Shown piece by piece: positions 1 to 9,036 of a DNA stretch of 45,796 nucleotides (positions within the stretch are counted from its first letter, which is position 1; the number at the start of each line of letters is the position of its first letter). The position numbers and the translations under genes were made by a program. The notes beneath the pieces are model-generated. The model saw only the letters and a program-made list of their open reading frames with translations, did no database searches and was not told where the DNA came from. This DNA comes from Pseudomonas lini (GTDB taxonomy: Bacteria > Pseudomonadota > Gammaproteobacteria > Pseudomonadales > Pseudomonadaceae). Location: positions 1 to 45,796 of the forward strand of contig NZ_JAUSSR010000026.1 in NCBI RefSeq assembly GCF_030812475.1, given 5' to 3'.

Positions 1-213
1 GCGAAGAACGATAACGCGGTGCAATTGATAAACCGCGGTGCCCGGTTCGCCGGCAAGCCTGGCTCCTACAGGCGAAGAACGATAACGCGGTGCAACAGAT
101 AAACCGCGGTGCCCGGTTCGCCGGCATGCCTGGCTCCTACAGGCGAAGAACGATAACGCGGTGCAACAGATACACGGCAGCGCCTGGTTCGCCGGCAAGC
201 CTGGCTCCTACAG
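1..213. repeat. REP array, 71-bp period (left edge)
   Basis: Three near-identical 71-bp units start at 1, 72 and 143. Each contains a REP core (read here as CGCCGGCAAGCCTGGCTCCTACAGG) joined to a spacer that includes GAACGATAACGCGGTGC. The array is cut by the window edge, so its full size is unknown. It lies just beyond the 3' end of the ipdF-like gene. The same unit recurs at eight other places in the window. No coding role is credible; ORFs read through it are artefacts. Confidence 0.85.
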
Positions 214-223
214 GGCAGGCCTC

Positions 224-1102
224 TCAGCTGCCCCAGACCCGCTGCGCAGCAGGGGCTTGGGCAAGGATCGCATCGATGGCGGCGCCGACTTCCTCGACAC
301 GCCACAATGCACCCTTGTCGCGGGTGACCCCGGTGCGCCAGCCGTCCCCAAGGGAGATACGGCCGCCCTGGCTCTCGAAAACCTGGCCGCTGACGTGGGC
401 CGATTCGGCGCTGCCCAACCACACCACCAGCGGTGCGACGTTTTCCGGCGCCCAGGCGTCGAAACTGCCGTCCTCAGGTTTCCTGACCACGTCGGGCATG
501 GCGCTTTCGGTCATCGAAGTCCGTGCCGCCGGGGCCAACGCGTTGGCGGTGATGCCGTAGCGCGCCAGCTCAGCGGCCTGCACCAGGGTCAGCGCGGCAA
601 TCCCGCCCTTGGCCGCCGAATAGTTGGACTGCCCCACCGAACCTTGCAGGCCAGCGCCGGAACTGGTGTTGATGATACGTGCGTCGACCGGAGTGCCGGC
701 CTTGGCCAGATCGCGCCAACGCCGCCCCAACAGGTTCGCCAGGCAATAATGGCCCTTGAGGTGCACGCGCATGACCATGTCCCAATCCTCTTCGCTGAGG
801 CTGATGAACATGCGGTCGCGCAGGACGCCGGCATTGTTGACCAGCACATGCACCTCACCGAACGCCGCCACTGCGGCTTCGACGATGCGCTCGGCGGTGG
901 CCAGGGTGGTGATGTCGTCACTGTTGGCGATGGCCTGGCCACCGTTGGCGCGGATCTCGCCCGCTACATCCTGCGCCGCGTCGGCGCGAATATCGTTGAT
1001 CACCACGTTGGCGCCCGCCGCCGCGAACGCCAGCGCGTAGGCGCGACCGAGTCCGCCGCCGGCCCCGGTGATGATCACGGTGCGGCCTGAACAAATAGCC
1101 AT
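224..1102 (-). CDS. ipdF: SDR-family dehydrogenase, IpdF-like
   Basis: A 292-aa short-chain dehydrogenase/reductase. The NAD(P)-binding motif TGAGGGLG is at residues 12-19, NNAG near 89-92, and the catalytic Ser148, Tyr161 and Lys165 are present. The C-terminal tail beyond the SDR core is longer than in a plain FabG, as in the multifunctional-enzyme-type SDRs. The ATG at 1102 is chosen because AAGGAGT lies about 6 nt upstream; longer forms lack this. It is the last gene of the ten-gene operon, about 60 nt after fadA6. In actinobacteria IpdF is an SDR of the HIP C/D-ring pathway that oxidises or reduces a hydroxyl on a CoA-linked ring intermediate. Assignment rests on neighbours as much as on sequence, since SDRs are hard to assign singly. 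Confidence 0.72.
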   Translation of the reverse strand: MAICSGRTVIITGAGGGLGRAYALAFAAAGANVVINDIRADAAQDVAGEIRANGGQAIANSDDITTLATAERIVEAAVAAFGEVHVLVNNAGVLRDRMFISLSEEDWDMVMRVHLKGHYCLANLLGRRWRDLAKAGTPVDARIINTSSGAGLQGSVGQSNYSAAKGGIAALTLVQAAELARYGITANALAPAARTSMTESAMPDVVRKPEDGSFDAWAPENVAPLVVWLGSAESAHVSGQVFESQGGRISLGDGWRTGVTRDKGALWRVEEVGAAIDAILAQAPAAQRVWGS

Positions 1103-1164
1103 GCATGACTCCTTATGATTGCGTGACCGCACGCCCAGCGGACGGCGGCACGGATGGGAAAAAC

Positions 1165-2316
1165 CTAGAGGCGTTCGATGATCGTGACGTTGGCTTGGCC
1201 GCCGCCTTCGCACATGGTTTGCAGGCCATAACGGCCACCGCTGCATTCCAGCTCGTTCAACAGCGTGGTCATCAGCCGGGCTCCCGTGGCGCCGAGCGGG
1301 TGACCCAGGGCAATGGCGCCACCGTTGACGTTGGTGCGCGCCGGGTCGTAGTCCAGCTCCCTGGTCCAGGCCATGACCACGGAGGCAAAGGCTTCGTTGA
1401 TCTCTACCCGGTCGATATCACTCATGCGCAGGCCGGTTTTTGCCAAGGCCCGGCGTGTCGCAGCGATGGGCGCGGTCAGGTGCCAGATCGGATCATCGCC
1501 CAGCACCGTCAGGTGATGGATGCGCGCCCGTGGCGTCAAGTCGTAGCGCTTGAGCGCCGCCTCGGACACCACCAGCAACGCCGCCGAGGCGTCGCAGGTC
1601 TGGCTCGAAACAGCGGCAGTGATCGAGGGGAATTGCGGGTCCACCGGCTGCAGCTCGGCCATTTTTGCCAGGCTGGTCAAGCGCGGGGTTTCATCCGCAA
1701 ACAGGCCATTGCAAGCGACGATTTCCCGGGCGAAACGCCCGCTCTCGATGGCGGCCAAGGCGCGGCTATGGCTTTGCAGGGCAAACGCTTCCATCTGCTC
1801 ACGCGTGATACCCCAATGATCGGCGATGCGCTGGGCGGCGTAGAACTGGTTGACCGGCTGATTACCGAAACGTGCGCGCCAGCCTTCGCTACCGGAAAAC
1901 GGATCGGCAAAACCCAAGGGTTGCCCGGCGAGCATGGCCGAGGAAATCGGAATCCGGGTCATGGTTTGCACCCCGCCCACGGCGATCACATCCTGGGTGC
2001 CGCTCATTACCGCCTGCGCCGCGAAATGCAGCGCCTGTTGCGAGGACCCGCACTGGCGATCGATCGTGGTGCCGGGCACATTCAGCGGCAATCCCGCTGC
2101 GAGCCAGCTGGTACGGGCAATATCACCGGCCTGGGAGCCGATGGTGTCGACGCAGCCGAAAATCACGTCGTCATAGTCTTCGCCCGGGATAGCGTTGCGT
2201 TCCACCAATGCCTTGAGCACATGAGCACCCAGGTCTATGGCATGGACCTCGCTCAAGGCGCCTTTGCGCTTGCCGGTCGGGCTGCGCAGTGCATCAACAA
2301 TATAGGCCTCTGGCAT
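1165..2316 (-). CDS. fadA6: Acetyl-CoA acyltransferase (thiolase), FadA6-like
   Basis: A 383-aa thiolase with all catalytic elements: nucleophile Cys89 in DRQCGSSQQA, NEAF at 307-310, His339 in ALGHPLGATG, and Cys369 in MCEGGGQA. Length is normal for the family. GAGGAG precedes the ATG at 2316. It starts 3 nt after the stop of the upstream acyl-CoA dehydrogenase, so it is co-transcribed with the operon. FadA6 is the ketothiolase that carries out the last carbon-carbon cleavages of the steroid C/D-ring remnant in Mycobacterium and Rhodococcus. The full catalytic set makes this a true thiolase, unlike the degenerate protein at 36150-37361. The FadA6 role is inferred from context with ipdABC and echA20. 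Confidence 0.8.
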   Translation of the reverse strand: MPEAYIVDALRSPTGKRKGALSEVHAIDLGAHVLKALVERNAIPGEDYDDVIFGCVDTIGSQAGDIARTSWLAAGLPLNVPGTTIDRQCGSSQQALHFAAQAVMSGTQDVIAVGGVQTMTRIPISSAMLAGQPLGFADPFSGSEGWRARFGNQPVNQFYAAQRIADHWGITREQMEAFALQSHSRALAAIESGRFAREIVACNGLFADETPRLTSLAKMAELQPVDPQFPSITAAVSSQTCDASAALLVVSEAALKRYDLTPRARIHHLTVLGDDPIWHLTAPIAATRRALAKTGLRMSDIDRVEINEAFASVVMAWTRELDYDPARTNVNGGAIALGHPLGATGARLMTTLLNELECSGGRYGLQTMCEGGGQANVTIIERL

Positions 2317-2319
2317 GAC

Positions 2320-3378
2320 TCACTCCTCGAAAGTATGGCCCGGGCCCAGGCGGGCACCGTCGGCGAACAGGTAGTCGCTGACACGGGTTTTATGAAAGCC
2401 CCGATCACCCCAGGACGCATCGAGCGCCCAGGCACGTTTCATGAACATCTGCAGATCGACTTCCCAGGTGTAACCCATTGCGCCGTGCACCTGAATGCCC
2501 TTGCGCGCGGCGATCCCGCTTGCCTCGCAGCAGGCCAGGCGGGCCTGGGAAACCCAGACGCTGGCGTTGCTGTCGCCTTGGGCCAGGCCGTGGGCGGCGC
2601 GGTACAGCACGGGTTTGGCCTGTTCGATCTGCCGGGCGACATCGGCCAAATGATGCTTGACCGCCTGGAAACTGCCGATGGGCTTGCCGAACTGCTTGCG
2701 CTGAGCGACGTAGTCCACCGACAAATCGAGCATGCGTTGCGCCAGCCCGAGCAATTGCCCGGCCACCGACAAGGCGCCACGGTCGAGCAGTCGGGCTTGC
2801 AAGGCACGGCCTGCAACGCCGCTGACCACACAGGTGGCCGGTGTCGGGTTCCAGGTCACCCGACCCAGGCGCCGCGACGCATCGATGCTCGTCCGCGGCT
2901 GCACATCCACCTGCGAACGCGGCACCACGTGAATGTCGTCGCCATCGATGAGGATCAACACTTCTGCCAGTTGCGCATCGCTGACCAGCGAGTTGACGGG
3001 GTGGTTGATGGCGAGGCGCAATGTGCCTTCGGCGATCCGTGGCAACAAGCTGCTGCGTGCCGGGTGATCGGTCGCCAGGCTGGCGAGCAAGCCGGTGGCG
3101 ACATACGCGGTGTCAGCCAGGGAATCGGGAATCGCGTAATACCCCAGCTCCTGGGTCATCAGCGCCCAGGCCACATCATCCATGCCCAGGCCACCCTCGG
3201 CTTCGGGGACCGACAAGGCGGTCAGGCCCTGAGCGGCGATCTTGTGACGCAGGTCCGGTGAGCGACCGACATCGGTTTCCCAGATTTCCCGGAGCATCTC
3301 CGGGGCGGCTTCAGTCATCAGGAAACGACTGATGGCTTCGCGAAACGTCAGCTGGTCATCGGTAAAAGTGAAGTCCAT
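2320..3378 (-). CDS. Acyl-CoA dehydrogenase subunit (FadE-like)
   Basis: A 352-aa acyl-CoA dehydrogenase-family protein, shorter than the usual 380-400 aa. The C-terminal helical domain is recognisable from RKQFGKPIGSFQAVKH and from QVHGAMGYTWEVD. The middle beta domain is poorly conserved. The ATG at 3378 follows AAGGAAC; upstream extensions are only frame read-through into the next gene. It lies 10 nt after the paired dehydrogenase at 3389-4546. Side-by-side unequal FadE genes in steroid clusters usually encode the two chains of an α2β2 FAD enzyme, and this is the likely arrangement here. It probably oxidises a CoA ester of the HIP pathway (FadE30-33 type). Which FadE it corresponds to cannot be decided by eye. 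Confidence 0.8.
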   Translation of the reverse strand: MDFTFTDDQLTFREAISRFLMTEAAPEMLREIWETDVGRSPDLRHKIAAQGLTALSVPEAEGGLGMDDVAWALMTQELGYYAIPDSLADTAYVATGLLASLATDHPARSSLLPRIAEGTLRLAINHPVNSLVSDAQLAEVLILIDGDDIHVVPRSQVDVQPRTSIDASRRLGRVTWNPTPATCVVSGVAGRALQARLLDRGALSVAGQLLGLAQRMLDLSVDYVAQRKQFGKPIGSFQAVKHHLADVARQIEQAKPVLYRAAHGLAQGDSNASVWVSQARLACCEASGIAARKGIQVHGAMGYTWEVDLQMFMKRAWALDASWGDRGFHKTRVSDYLFADGARLGPGHTFEE

Positions 3379-3388
3379 GGCCCGTTCC

Positions 3389-4546
3389 TTATTTCGGCAA
3401 GCCGAGCATCCGCTCGGCAATGATATTGCGCTGGATTTCGTTGGTCCCGGCGTAGATCGGTCCGGCCTGGGCGAACAGGAAACCCTCCAGCCAACCAGCA
3501 GCATCGGTATCGGCATCCGGCAGCAGCTCGGCGCCGGCGCCCAGAATGCGCATGGCGGTTTCGTGCATTTTCAGGTCGAGCTCCGACCAGATGATCTTGT
3601 TGATGCTCGACTCGGCACCGATCTGCTCACCCCGGCCGAGGCGCCCGACCGTGTGGTAGGCCGACAAGGCATAGGCCTCGGCGCCCATCCAGGTGTCCAG
3701 CACCGCGTCACGCAGGCCCGGATCGCGGTCGGCGCTGTCGCGGTTGGCCTTGTACAGTTCCACCAACTTGCGTGCGGTGTACTGGAAACGCGCCGGTGAA
3801 CGCAGCAGCAACCCGCGTTCAAAACCGGCGGTGGCCATTGCCACATGCCAGCCCTGCCCTTCGGCACCGATGCGGTTGGCCACCGGCACGCGGACGTCGT
3901 CGAAAAACACTTCGGCAAAGGCGTCCTTGCCATTGAGAGCCTTGATCGGACGAATGCTCACGCCCGGCGCATTCAGTGGCACCATCACGAACGACAGTCC
4001 GTGGTGGCGCGAGGAGCCCGGTTCGCTGCGGAACAGGCCGAATAGCCAGTCGGCGAAGGTCGCTCGGGTCGACCAGGTTTTTTGGCCGTTGATCACGTAA
4101 TGATCGCCGTCGAGCGTGGCCTTGCTGGTGATCGCTGCCATGTCCGAACCGGCATTCGGTTCCGACCAGCCTTGTGCCCACATGTCGAGGCTGGCGGCCA
4201 TGCGCGGGAGAAAACGCTGTTTCTGTTCAGGGGTGCCAAACTCCATCAGGGTCGGCCCCAGCAACAACTGGCCGTTCTGGTTGACGCGCATCGGCGCCCC
4301 GGCACCGTAGTACTCTTCTTCGAAGATCAGCCACTCGATCAAATCGCAACCGCGACCGCCCAGTTCAGCGGGCCACATCACCATCGACCAGCGGCTCTCG
4401 AACAGCTTCGCTTCCCAGGCGCGGTGCTGCTCAAAGCCTTCCCGGGTGTCGTAGCTGGCCAGCGGTTCGCGCGGAAGGTTGGCCGCCAGCCAGGCGCGTA
4501 CTTCGGCGCGGAAGGCGTTTTGCTTGGGGGTATAAGTCAGTTCCAT
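3389..4546 (-). CDS. Acyl-CoA dehydrogenase subunit (FadE-like)
   Basis: A 385-aa acyl-CoA dehydrogenase with the FAD/substrate signatures WSEPNAGSD (127-135), INGQKTWST (152-160) and the C-terminal IYAGTNEIQRNI (from about 364). The glutamate that serves as base in MCAD-type IYEGT motifs is Ala here. A glutamate at position 243 in GFERG is a possible substitute, as in isovaleryl-type enzymes. This is inference. The ATG at 4546 has only a weak RBS, and the gene starts 9 nt after the stop of echA20, suggesting translational coupling. It likely partners the 352-aa protein encoded next. Pathway role: α,β-dehydrogenation of a C/D-ring CoA thioester. Confidence 0.85.
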   Translation of the reverse strand: MELTYTPKQNAFRAEVRAWLAANLPREPLASYDTREGFEQHRAWEAKLFESRWSMVMWPAELGGRGCDLIEWLIFEEEYYGAGAPMRVNQNGQLLLGPTLMEFGTPEQKQRFLPRMAASLDMWAQGWSEPNAGSDMAAITSKATLDGDHYVINGQKTWSTRATFADWLFGLFRSEPGSSRHHGLSFVMVPLNAPGVSIRPIKALNGKDAFAEVFFDDVRVPVANRIGAEGQGWHVAMATAGFERGLLLRSPARFQYTARKLVELYKANRDSADRDPGLRDAVLDTWMGAEAYALSAYHTVGRLGRGEQIGAESSINKIIWSELDLKMHETAMRILGAGAELLPDADTDAAGWLEGFLFAQAGPIYAGTNEIQRNIIAERMLGLPK

Positions 4547-4555
4547 GGCGTTCTC

Positions 4556-5308
4556 TCAGAACTTGGCGTCGCGTTTTTCGACGAAGGCCCGGCGCGTTTC
4601 CGCGGAGTCCGGGCTGCTGTAGGCCTGCATGGTGAAGCCCTGCTCCCAGCGGTATTTGTCTTCCAGGTTGCCGTCTTCGATGCCGTTCAAGGCTTCCTTG
4701 GCGATGCGGATCATGCCCGGGCTCTTCTCGGCGATTTTCGCCGCGATGCCCAAAGCGGTTTCGCGCAGTTGGTCCTTGCTGACGATGCGCTCGATAAAGC
4801 CGTATTGCAGGGCTCCGGGGGCGCCGATGCTGTCGCCGGTAAAGAACAGGTAACGGACTTTTTGCACCGGGAACAGCCGTTGCAGATGCGCACCGCCGCC
4901 CATGGCGCCACGGTCGACTTCCGGCAGGGCGAAGGTCGCGCATTCGGAGGCGATGACAATGTCCGCCGCCCCGGTGATGCCGATGCCGCCGCCCAGGACA
5001 AACCCATGGACCGCGACAATCACCGGCACCGGGTTGCGGTGCACGGCCTTGAACGTGGCGTAGTTACCGGCGTTGACCTCGACGATCCGCTCTGGATACT
5101 TGTCCAGCTCCTTGATGTCGACACCGGCGCAAAAGCCGCGGCCTTCGGCGCGGATCACGATCACCCGCACGTCGGGGTTGGCCCCAAGGGCTTCGATCTG
5201 CCGCGCCAGAGCGTGCCATTCCTGGCTGTCGAGGGCGTTGACCGGAGGTTTGGCGATCACCAGTTCAGCGATCCCCTGATTGAGTTGCGTCGTAAATGCC
5301 TGGTTCAC
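4556..5308 (-). CDS. echA20: EchA20-like ring-opening enoyl-CoA hydratase-family enzyme
   Basis: A 250-aa crotonase-fold protein; Mycobacterium EchA20 is about the same size. Oxyanion-hole segments are GRGFCAGVDIKEL (57-69) and the GGG turn at 107-109 within LGGGIGITGAADIV. The start is taken as GTG at 5308, which overlaps the stop of ipdC as GTGA and has GGAG upstream. A longer ORF from 5380 lies inside ipdC and is not needed. In the KstR2 pathway EchA20 hydrolytically opens ring D of the indane-type CoA intermediate. Its position between ipdC and the FadE pair fits that role. The exact reaction is taken from the family, not shown by this sequence. Confidence 0.77.
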   Translation of the reverse strand: MNQAFTTQLNQGIAELVIAKPPVNALDSQEWHALARQIEALGANPDVRVIVIRAEGRGFCAGVDIKELDKYPERIVEVNAGNYATFKAVHRNPVPVIVAVHGFVLGGGIGITGAADIVIASECATFALPEVDRGAMGGGAHLQRLFPVQKVRYLFFTGDSIGAPGALQYGFIERIVSKDQLRETALGIAAKIAEKSPGMIRIAKEALNGIEDGNLEDKYRWEQGFTMQAYSSPDSAETRRAFVEKRDAKF

Positions 5309-6417
5309 AGGGGTTCTCCAATACTGGCGGGATGGGTCGAAGGGTGGGTCTGGCTGCGGGCCAGGAGTGCGTCCAGACATTGCTGGGCCTCGCTGGCGAT
5401 GCCTTCAATGACTTCACGACAACTGAGCAATTCGCCGATGGCCGCCGCCACCTGGCCGCTGGGCAAGATGCCCTCGTCCGGGGCGCCATCGACCATCGAG
5501 CGCTGCAACAGCACCGGCTGGTTGGCGGCCATCATCACTTGCGACAGCTGCGAGGGGTCTTCACGCAACGCACGGATAAAGACCGAGGCCATGTGCCCCA
5601 GGCTCATGCCGGTCTGCTGCTTCCACTGCCAGGCACTGCCCAGGGCAATGCGCAGGCGACCGAACGGACCGGACTTCTCCAGATGATTGATAAAACGGTT
5701 TTCGATCATGCGGTGGCGCATGCCATCCACCGCCGTGGTCACGCGCACCTGTTGCGGGTCGCTGACCTTCAGGTAGCGCTCCAGGGTCGCGGCCGGTGTT
5801 GGCGATTCGCGGGTCATGAGGAACCGCGTGCCCATGGCGATGCCGGCGCCCCCGGCAGCCAGCACCGAAGCCAGGCCACGACCGGTGGCATAACCGCCGG
5901 CGGCGATCACCGGCACCTTGACCGCGGCCAGTACCTGAGGCAACAGAATGGAACTGGGTACGCCGCCGGTATGACCGCCGCCCTCGCCGCCCTGAATGGT
6001 GATCAAGTCGGCGCCCAGCTCCACAGCCTTCAATGCGTGTTTGAGTGCGCCCACGGTGGGAATGCACAACACCTTGGCCGCCTTGAAACGCGCGATGGTC
6101 TTTTTGTCCGGGCCGCGTCCGTAGCTCACGGCGCGCAGGCGGTACTGGATCGCCAGGTCGACGCACTGCGCGGCGTTGTCCTGGAACATATGAAAATTGA
6201 GCCCGAAGTTGCTGCCACCGGTGGTGTCGATCACCTTGCGGATTTCGCCTTCCAGCTCATCGGCCGCGATGGTCGCCCCGGCCAGGAAACCGAAGCCCCC
6301 GGCCTCGGTGGTGGCGATCACCAGGTTGGCATCGGCAACCCAACCCATGGCGGTTTGCACAATCGGGTAGCGGCAACCGAGGGCCTCGGTCAGTGGCGTA
6401 TCCAGCCAGCGATTCAT
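5305..6417 (-). CDS. ipdC: FMN-dependent nitronate monooxygenase-family oxidoreductase, IpdC-like
   Basis: A 370-aa TIM-barrel flavoprotein of the NMO/2-nitropropane dioxygenase family. The FMN-phosphate motif QGGEGGGHTGG is at 142-152 and AAGGYATGRG follows. It overlaps both neighbours by 4 nt (ATGA with the upstream hydratase gene, GTGA with echA20), so translation is tightly coupled. IpdC homologues are flavin-dependent oxidoreductases that act on the unsaturated ring CoA ester in HIP degradation before EchA20. A real nitronate-detoxifying role is possible for the family but unlikely inside this operon. Confidence 0.8.
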   Translation of the reverse strand: MNRWLDTPLTEALGCRYPIVQTAMGWVADANLVIATTEAGGFGFLAGATIAADELEGEIRKVIDTTGGSNFGLNFHMFQDNAAQCVDLAIQYRLRAVSYGRGPDKKTIARFKAAKVLCIPTVGALKHALKAVELGADLITIQGGEGGGHTGGVPSSILLPQVLAAVKVPVIAAGGYATGRGLASVLAAGGAGIAMGTRFLMTRESPTPAATLERYLKVSDPQQVRVTTAVDGMRHRMIENRFINHLEKSGPFGRLRIALGSAWQWKQQTGMSLGHMASVFIRALREDPSQLSQVMMAANQPVLLQRSMVDGAPDEGILPSGQVAAAIGELLSCREVIEGIASEAQQCLDALLARSQTHPSTHPASIGEPL

Positions 6418-7322
6418 TGGCGCTTGTCCTCTGCCTGCTTATTGGCCCGGGCCATGCCCTTGGCATCGAAGCCGCCCAGTTTGTCGCCCGACAACAGCTC
6501 GTTATGGGCATGCGCAAACTGGTGCCAGGCGAACACCGCATCCATCGCCGTGCGCTTGCCTTGCAGGTCCTCGACGTGGTTGACCGCCTGTTTGGTCAGG
6601 GCCAGGCCCATGCGCGGCTGACGGGCGATGCCGGCGGCCAGGGCATAGGTGGCCTGCTCCAGCTCTTCGCGGGGCACCATGCGGTTGACCATACCCACTT
6701 GCCAGGCCCGGGTGGCGCTCATGCGGTCACCGGTGAAGAGGAATTCCTTGGCGATACGCGGGTTCATTTCATAGGGATGCGCAAAATACTCCACCCCCGG
6801 AATGCCCATGCGCACCACCGGATCCTGAAAGAACGCGTCATCGCTGGCGACGATCAAATCGCAGACCCACGCCAGCATCAGCCCGCCCGCCACGCACGCG
6901 CCCTGGACCATGGCGATGGTCGGCTTGGGCAGCTCGCGCCAGCGTCGGCACATGCCCAGGTACACCTCCTGCTCGCGGGCATACAACTGCTCGCCACCGG
7001 GCTTGTTGGTGTGGTCCCACCACAGGTGTGCACGCTCGAACGGCTTGTCGATATCGCGTCCCGGCGTGCCGATATCGTGGCCTGCAGAGAAATGTTTGCC
7101 GTTGCCGCGCAGGACGATGACCTTGACGTTGTCGTCGTTCACCGCCTCGCGAAAGGCGGCGTCCAGCGCGTAGGTCATTTGCGAGTTTTGCGCGTTGTTG
7201 AAGGTCGGCCGGTTCAGCGTCAGCGTGGCGATCCCCTCGGCCACGCTGTACAGCACCGGTGTGTCTGTTTCGTAGACGGCTGTGTCCTCGCGGACGACGA
7301 ATTCACTCTCGCTGCTGTGCAT
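6414..7322 (-). CDS. Enoyl-CoA hydratase/isomerase family protein
   Basis: A 302-aa crotonase-family protein with the CoA/oxyanion segments KHFSAGHDI (76-84) and GACVAGGLMLAWVCDLIVAS. It is about 40 aa longer than classic hydratases, with an N-terminal extension of some 20 residues and an inserted PGRDIDKPFERAHLWW-like segment. The ATG at 7322 has GAGGA at 8 nt; an in-frame GTG at 7328 is too close to that site. It ends in a 4-nt overlap with ipdC. Steroid clusters of Proteobacteria carry two hydratases with the Ipd genes. This one may hydrate a double bond in ring C/D breakdown. It is not EchA20 itself, but swapped roles cannot be excluded. Confidence 0.82.
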   Translation of the reverse strand: MHSSESEFVVREDTAVYETDTPVLYSVAEGIATLTLNRPTFNNAQNSQMTYALDAAFREAVNDDNVKVIVLRGNGKHFSAGHDIGTPGRDIDKPFERAHLWWDHTNKPGGEQLYAREQEVYLGMCRRWRELPKPTIAMVQGACVAGGLMLAWVCDLIVASDDAFFQDPVVRMGIPGVEYFAHPYEMNPRIAKEFLFTGDRMSATRAWQVGMVNRMVPREELEQATYALAAGIARQPRMGLALTKQAVNHVEDLQGKRTAMDAVFAWHQFAHAHNELLSGDKLGGFDAKGMARANKQAEDKRQ

Positions 7323-7338
7323 GTTCACTGTCCTCGCC

Positions 7339-8136
7339 TCAGGCCGTACGGATGCCGGGCGGGTTGCCCTTGATCGCCGTGGCGCGGTAATCGTGGGGGT
7401 CGAGTCGGCGGATCAGGGCCAACTGTTCGCGGGTGGGGTGCACGGTCTCGTGCAACTGCGCCGACTTGAGCAACGGGAAGCCGGTGTTGTCCTGGACCTG
7501 CTCGAAACTCACGCCGGGGTGCAACGAGCGCACCTGCACCGCACGCTCCGGGCCATTGAAATCGAGGACGCACAGGTCGCTGACCACGCAATGGATGTCC
7601 ATCAAGTCGCGACGCGCACCTTCGGGCCAGCGCTCGGCCTTGAAGCCGACACCCGAGACCATGTCCACTTCGCCACTGACGAACACCCGGTTGTTATGGC
7701 TGGGTACGAAGAACGAATTGAGGTGGTTGATGCTGTTGCCTGGCAAGCCGCGCACGCCAAGAATCGCCGTCCTGGGCTTTTGATAGTCGCCGACGCAAGA
7801 CAGGTTGGTCTGGCCCCAGCGGTCAATCTGGGTCGGTCCGATCATCGCGTGACGGCGTCCGCCCCACACGCATTCGAACACCCGCTCGAACGACATGTAA
7901 CCCGAGTAACGCGGCACGTAGTCGCCACGCGGGCCCAACGGGATCGGCTCTTCGACCAGGAACGCTTCGCTGTCGGTCATCAACAGTTCAGGGCTGTGGG
8001 TCAGTTTGGCCAGGCTGGCACCCAGGCGCGGGATCACGCCAAGGCCTGAGGCAATCACTTCTCCATTGCCGCGCCAGGCTTCGGATGCGGCGACGATCAT
8101 CAGTTCAGCGAGGGTAAAATCACAGGTTGCAGACAT
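7339..8136 (-). CDS. ipdB: IpdB-like subunit, class I CoA-transferase fold
   Basis: A 265-aa protein of the CoA-transferase β-subunit type, opening with FTLAELMIVAASEAW and containing IGPTQIDRWGQTNLS near 98-112. It starts 12 nt after ipdA; GAGGATT precedes the ATG at 8136. In Mycobacterium and Rhodococcus IpdAB has the CoA-transferase fold but acts as a hydrolase that opens the last carbocycle (ring C) of the COCHEA-CoA intermediate. The pairing with ipdA and the neighbouring ipdC and echA20 make this role much more likely than a simple 3-oxoacid CoA-transferase. Confidence 0.85.
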   Translation of the reverse strand: MSATCDFTLAELMIVAASEAWRGNGEVIASGLGVIPRLGASLAKLTHSPELLMTDSEAFLVEEPIPLGPRGDYVPRYSGYMSFERVFECVWGGRRHAMIGPTQIDRWGQTNLSCVGDYQKPRTAILGVRGLPGNSINHLNSFFVPSHNNRVFVSGEVDMVSGVGFKAERWPEGARRDLMDIHCVVSDLCVLDFNGPERAVQVRSLHPGVSFEQVQDNTGFPLLKSAQLHETVHPTREQLALIRRLDPHDYRATAIKGNPPGIRTA

Positions 8137-8148
8137 AGTCGCTAATCC

Positions 8149-9027
8149 TCAGAACACGGGAAGGGGCAAGGCGCCCATGGAGTCGGCACCGCCGTTCTGT
8201 GCCTGATAGGCCTGCTCGCCACCGGCGATGTAGGTCTGCACATAGTCCTGCCAGCCGTTTTCCGCCTGGCTGCTGGCGACATAACCCTTGAGATGCTTCA
8301 TGTCCCAGCCGTAGTCGGGGGCGCAGAGCGTCGGGTGCGCACCGAGGGGCGCATGCACCACGCCTTTCACCAGGTAACGCTCGAAGGTGTTGAAACGGGC
8401 CATGTCGGCGCTCAGCTCCAGACGTTCTTCCAGGCGTTCGCACGAGACAAAGCACTGCTCGGCGGCACGGGCGAACAGGTGATCGAAATACGGGTCCGGC
8501 CCGGTCACCAGGCAGTTACCCAGGCGGTCGGCGACGTTGACGTGCAGAAACGCAACGTCGAGATTGAGTGCCGGCATTGCCAGCAATACCTCGCCATCGG
8601 CATAGGGCGACTGGACAGTCTTGAGTTGCGGGTTCAGACGCGTCACATCGGTGGCCAGGCCGCAACGGGTCGGCAGGAACGGCAAGCGCATGCCAGCGGC
8701 GCGCAGGCCCCACTGGAACATGCCTTCGTCCAGTTCCATCAACTCCAGTTCGCCCGCTTCGCGAGCCTTGCGGTAGTAGGGTTCCAGCGGTATCGCATCG
8801 AGGGTGGCGAAGCCGAACACCAGTTTCTTGACCTTGCCGGCGGCGCACAGCATGCCCACTTCCGGACCGCCGTAGGCGACCACGGTCAGGTCCTTGACCT
8901 TTGATCGCAGGATCTCGCGCACAATCGCCATCGGCTTGCGCCGTGGTCCCCAGCCGCCGAAACCGATGGTCATGCCATCGCGCAATTGAGCGACCGCATC
9001 GGCCGCTGTGAGTTGTTTATTCATCAT
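8149..9027 (-). CDS. ipdA: IpdA-like subunit, class I CoA-transferase fold
   Basis: A 292-aa protein of the CoA-transferase α-subunit type. It starts DGMTIGFGGWGPRRKP (17-32), a variant of the glycine-rich CoA-binding loop, and carries ELMELDEGMF near 95-104. This acidic motif probably supplies the active-site glutamate described for IpdA, though I could not align it. ATG at 9027 follows AAGGA at 6 nt; ATG at 9024 is an alternative. It lies 9 nt after hsaC. With IpdB it should form the heteromeric ring-opening enzyme of the HIP pathway. Confidence 0.85.
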   Translation of the reverse strand: MMNKQLTAADAVAQLRDGMTIGFGGWGPRRKPMAIVREILRSKVKDLTVVAYGGPEVGMLCAAGKVKKLVFGFATLDAIPLEPYYRKAREAGELELMELDEGMFQWGLRAAGMRLPFLPTRCGLATDVTRLNPQLKTVQSPYADGEVLLAMPALNLDVAFLHVNVADRLGNCLVTGPDPYFDHLFARAAEQCFVSCERLEERLELSADMARFNTFERYLVKGVVHAPLGAHPTLCAPDYGWDMKHLKGYVASSQAENGWQDYVQTYIAGGEQAYQAQNGGADSMGALPLPVF

Positions 9028-9036
9028 GACAATTCC

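Noticed and set aside
1105..3261. A 718-codon plus-strand ORF opposite the thiolase and acyl-CoA dehydrogenase genes
   Set aside because: It is a GC-driven shadow of well-supported minus-strand genes with intact catalytic motifs, has no RBS and resembles no family.
4780..4795. Extra GACGATG copies inside coding sequence (for example in the echA20-like and hsaC regions)
   Set aside because: They lack TAGTC at the right distance and lie within genes; the 7-mer alone is expected several times by chance.
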